A DNA stretch of 64,000 nt from Polaromonas jejuensis NBRC 106434. GTDB lineage: Bacteria > Pseudomonadota > Gammaproteobacteria > Burkholderiales > Burkholderiaceae_C. The position numbers were made by a program, and so were the translations under genes. The notes beneath the pieces were generated by a model. The model did no database searches. It had not been told where the DNA came from and worked only from the letters and a program-made list of their open reading frames with translations. The first letter of the stretch is position 1, and every line of letters starts with the position of its first letter. Shown piece after piece: positions 63,170 through 64,000 of this stretch. Location: positions 124,001 to 188,000 of the forward strand of contig NZ_BCYO01000008.1 in NCBI RefSeq assembly GCF_001598235.1, read 5' to 3'.

Positions 63170-64000
63170 TTATTCGATCGCCTTGCCCATGTCCTCGATG
63201 ACCTTCTTGGCGTCGCCAAACACCATCATGGTCTTGTCCATGTAGAAGAGCTCGTTGTCCAGCCCGGCATAGCCGGCCGCCATGGAGCGCTTGTTGACGA
63301 TGACGGTCTTGGCCTTGTAGGCCTCCAGGATAGGCATGCCGTAAATCGGGCTGCCCTTGGTGAGCGCGGCCGGGTTGACCACGTCGTTGGCACCCAAAAT
63401 GATGGCGACATCGGCCTGGCCGAACTCGCCGTTGATGTCTTCCATCTCGAACACCTGGTCGTAGGGCACCTCGGCCTCGGCCAGCAGCACGTTCATGTGG
63501 CCCGGCATGCGGCCCGCCACGGGGTGAATCGCGTACTTGACGTTGACACCCTTGTGGAGGAGTTTTTCGGCCAGTTCATTGACCGCATGCTGGGCGCGCG
63601 CCACCGCCAGGCCGTAGCCCGGCACGATGATCACGGTCTCGGCATTGCCCAGGATGTAGGCCGCATCATCGGCCGAGCCCGACTTGACCGGGCGCTGCTC
63701 TTTCGAGCCGACCGCCGCCGTTGCGGCCTCGCCGCCGAAGCCGCCCAGGATCACGTTGAAGAAGGAGCGGTTCATCGCCTTGCACATGATGTAGGACAGG
63801 ATCGCACCCGACGAGCCCACCAGCGAGCCGGCGATGATCAGCATGGAATTGTTCAGCGAGAAACCGATGCCCGCGGCCGCCCAGCCGGAGTAGCTGTTGA
63901 GCATGGACACCACCACCGGCATGTCGGCGCCGCCGATCGGAATGATGATGAGCACGCCCATCACAAAGGCCAGCGCCAGCATCGCGAAGAACGCGGGCCA
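63170..64000 (-). CDS. pntB: NAD(P) transhydrogenase beta subunit (5' end outside window)
   Basis: The C-terminal 276 residues of PntB, the membrane/NADP-binding subunit of proton-translocating transhydrogenase. After two helices at the window edge come [40 protein letters not shown] and the NADP domain [20 protein letters not shown], ending GAKxV-like [20 protein letters not shown]. It transfers hydride between NADH and NADP+ coupled to proton flow. The rest of the gene and pntA should lie to the right of the window. Confidence 0.97.
   Translation of the reverse strand, partial: WPAFFAMLALAFVMGVLIIIPIGGADMPVVVSMLNSYSGWAAAGIGFSLNNSMLIIAGSLVGSSGAILSYIMCKAMNRSFFNVILGGFGGEAATAAVGSKEQRPVKSGSADDAAYILGNAETVIIVPGYGLAVARAQHAVNELAEKLLHKGVNVKYAIHPVAGRMPGHMNVLLAEAEVPYDQVFEMEDINGEFGQADVAIILGANDVVNPAALTKGSPIYGMPILEAYKAKTVIVNKRSMAAGYAGLDNELFYMDKTMMVFGDAKKVIEDMGKAIE

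Overview
The window is a piece of a beta-proteobacterial chromosome, most probably from the Comamonadaceae (Polaromonas, Rhodoferax or Variovorax-like). The evidence is high GC, three orphan TctC/Bug receptors, the cluster leuS-lptE-holA-proA, the divergent fur/bamE pair, a beta-type PF08886-like gshA, and two dispersed short repeat families of a kind I associate with that family. No rRNA, tRNA, CRISPR array or intact transposase was seen.

Left part (1-11.6 kb): a truncated SDR gene; a minus-strand catabolic operon of HMG-CoA lyase-like enzyme, CaiB/BaiF CoA-transferase and TctC receptor, divergent from an IclR regulator; a histidine kinase and Fis-type response regulator pair preceded by two identical dyads; a haloacid dehalogenase gene carrying an in-frame repeat copy; malate synthase G.

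11.6-17.3 kb: a TetR regulator and four codirectional oxidoreductase genes (SDR, quinone-reductase-like MDR, SDR, Old Yellow Enzyme), bracketed by inverted 26-bp sequences resembling IS21-type ends. Two copies of the same dyad, before tetR and before the first SDR gene, point to one TetR regulon.

17.3-33.9 kb: an M20 amidohydrolase/TctC pair divergent from a LysR gene, with a malate synthase 3' relic after lysR; an SPW membrane protein; a secreted hypothetical protein; a DUF1631 protein; a tautomerase; an IclR-controlled operon of MBL-fold protein, FAD monooxygenase, DUF2783 protein and TctC receptor, with a clear promoter and twin operators; an MFS exporter; a class II amidotransferase; and a histidine phosphatase coupled to gshB.

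33.9-64 kb: mostly housekeeping. It has glutathione synthesis (gshB, gshA) with kup between, proA, a B12-dependent ribonucleotide reductase with a 380-residue intein, holA, an arginine/citrulline module (Lrp, ornithine cyclodeaminase, arginase, CtlX), lptE, leuS, TolR/TolQ, dapB, bamE, fur, hprK, ptsN, hpf, a patatin lipase, corA, an MTA/SAH nucleosidase-like gene, fadD and the 3' end of pntB. The cluster leuS-lptE-holA-proA, usually compact, is interrupted twice here: by the arginine module and by nrdJ. nrdJ lies between two directly repeated copies of the second repeat family.

The most notable features are the two repeat families, several copies of which are read in frame inside genes (dehalogenase, proA, leuS, FAD monooxygenase, holA tail); the intein at the catalytic cysteine of NrdJ; the IS-end-bracketed oxidoreductase cassette; and several twin-operator promoters.
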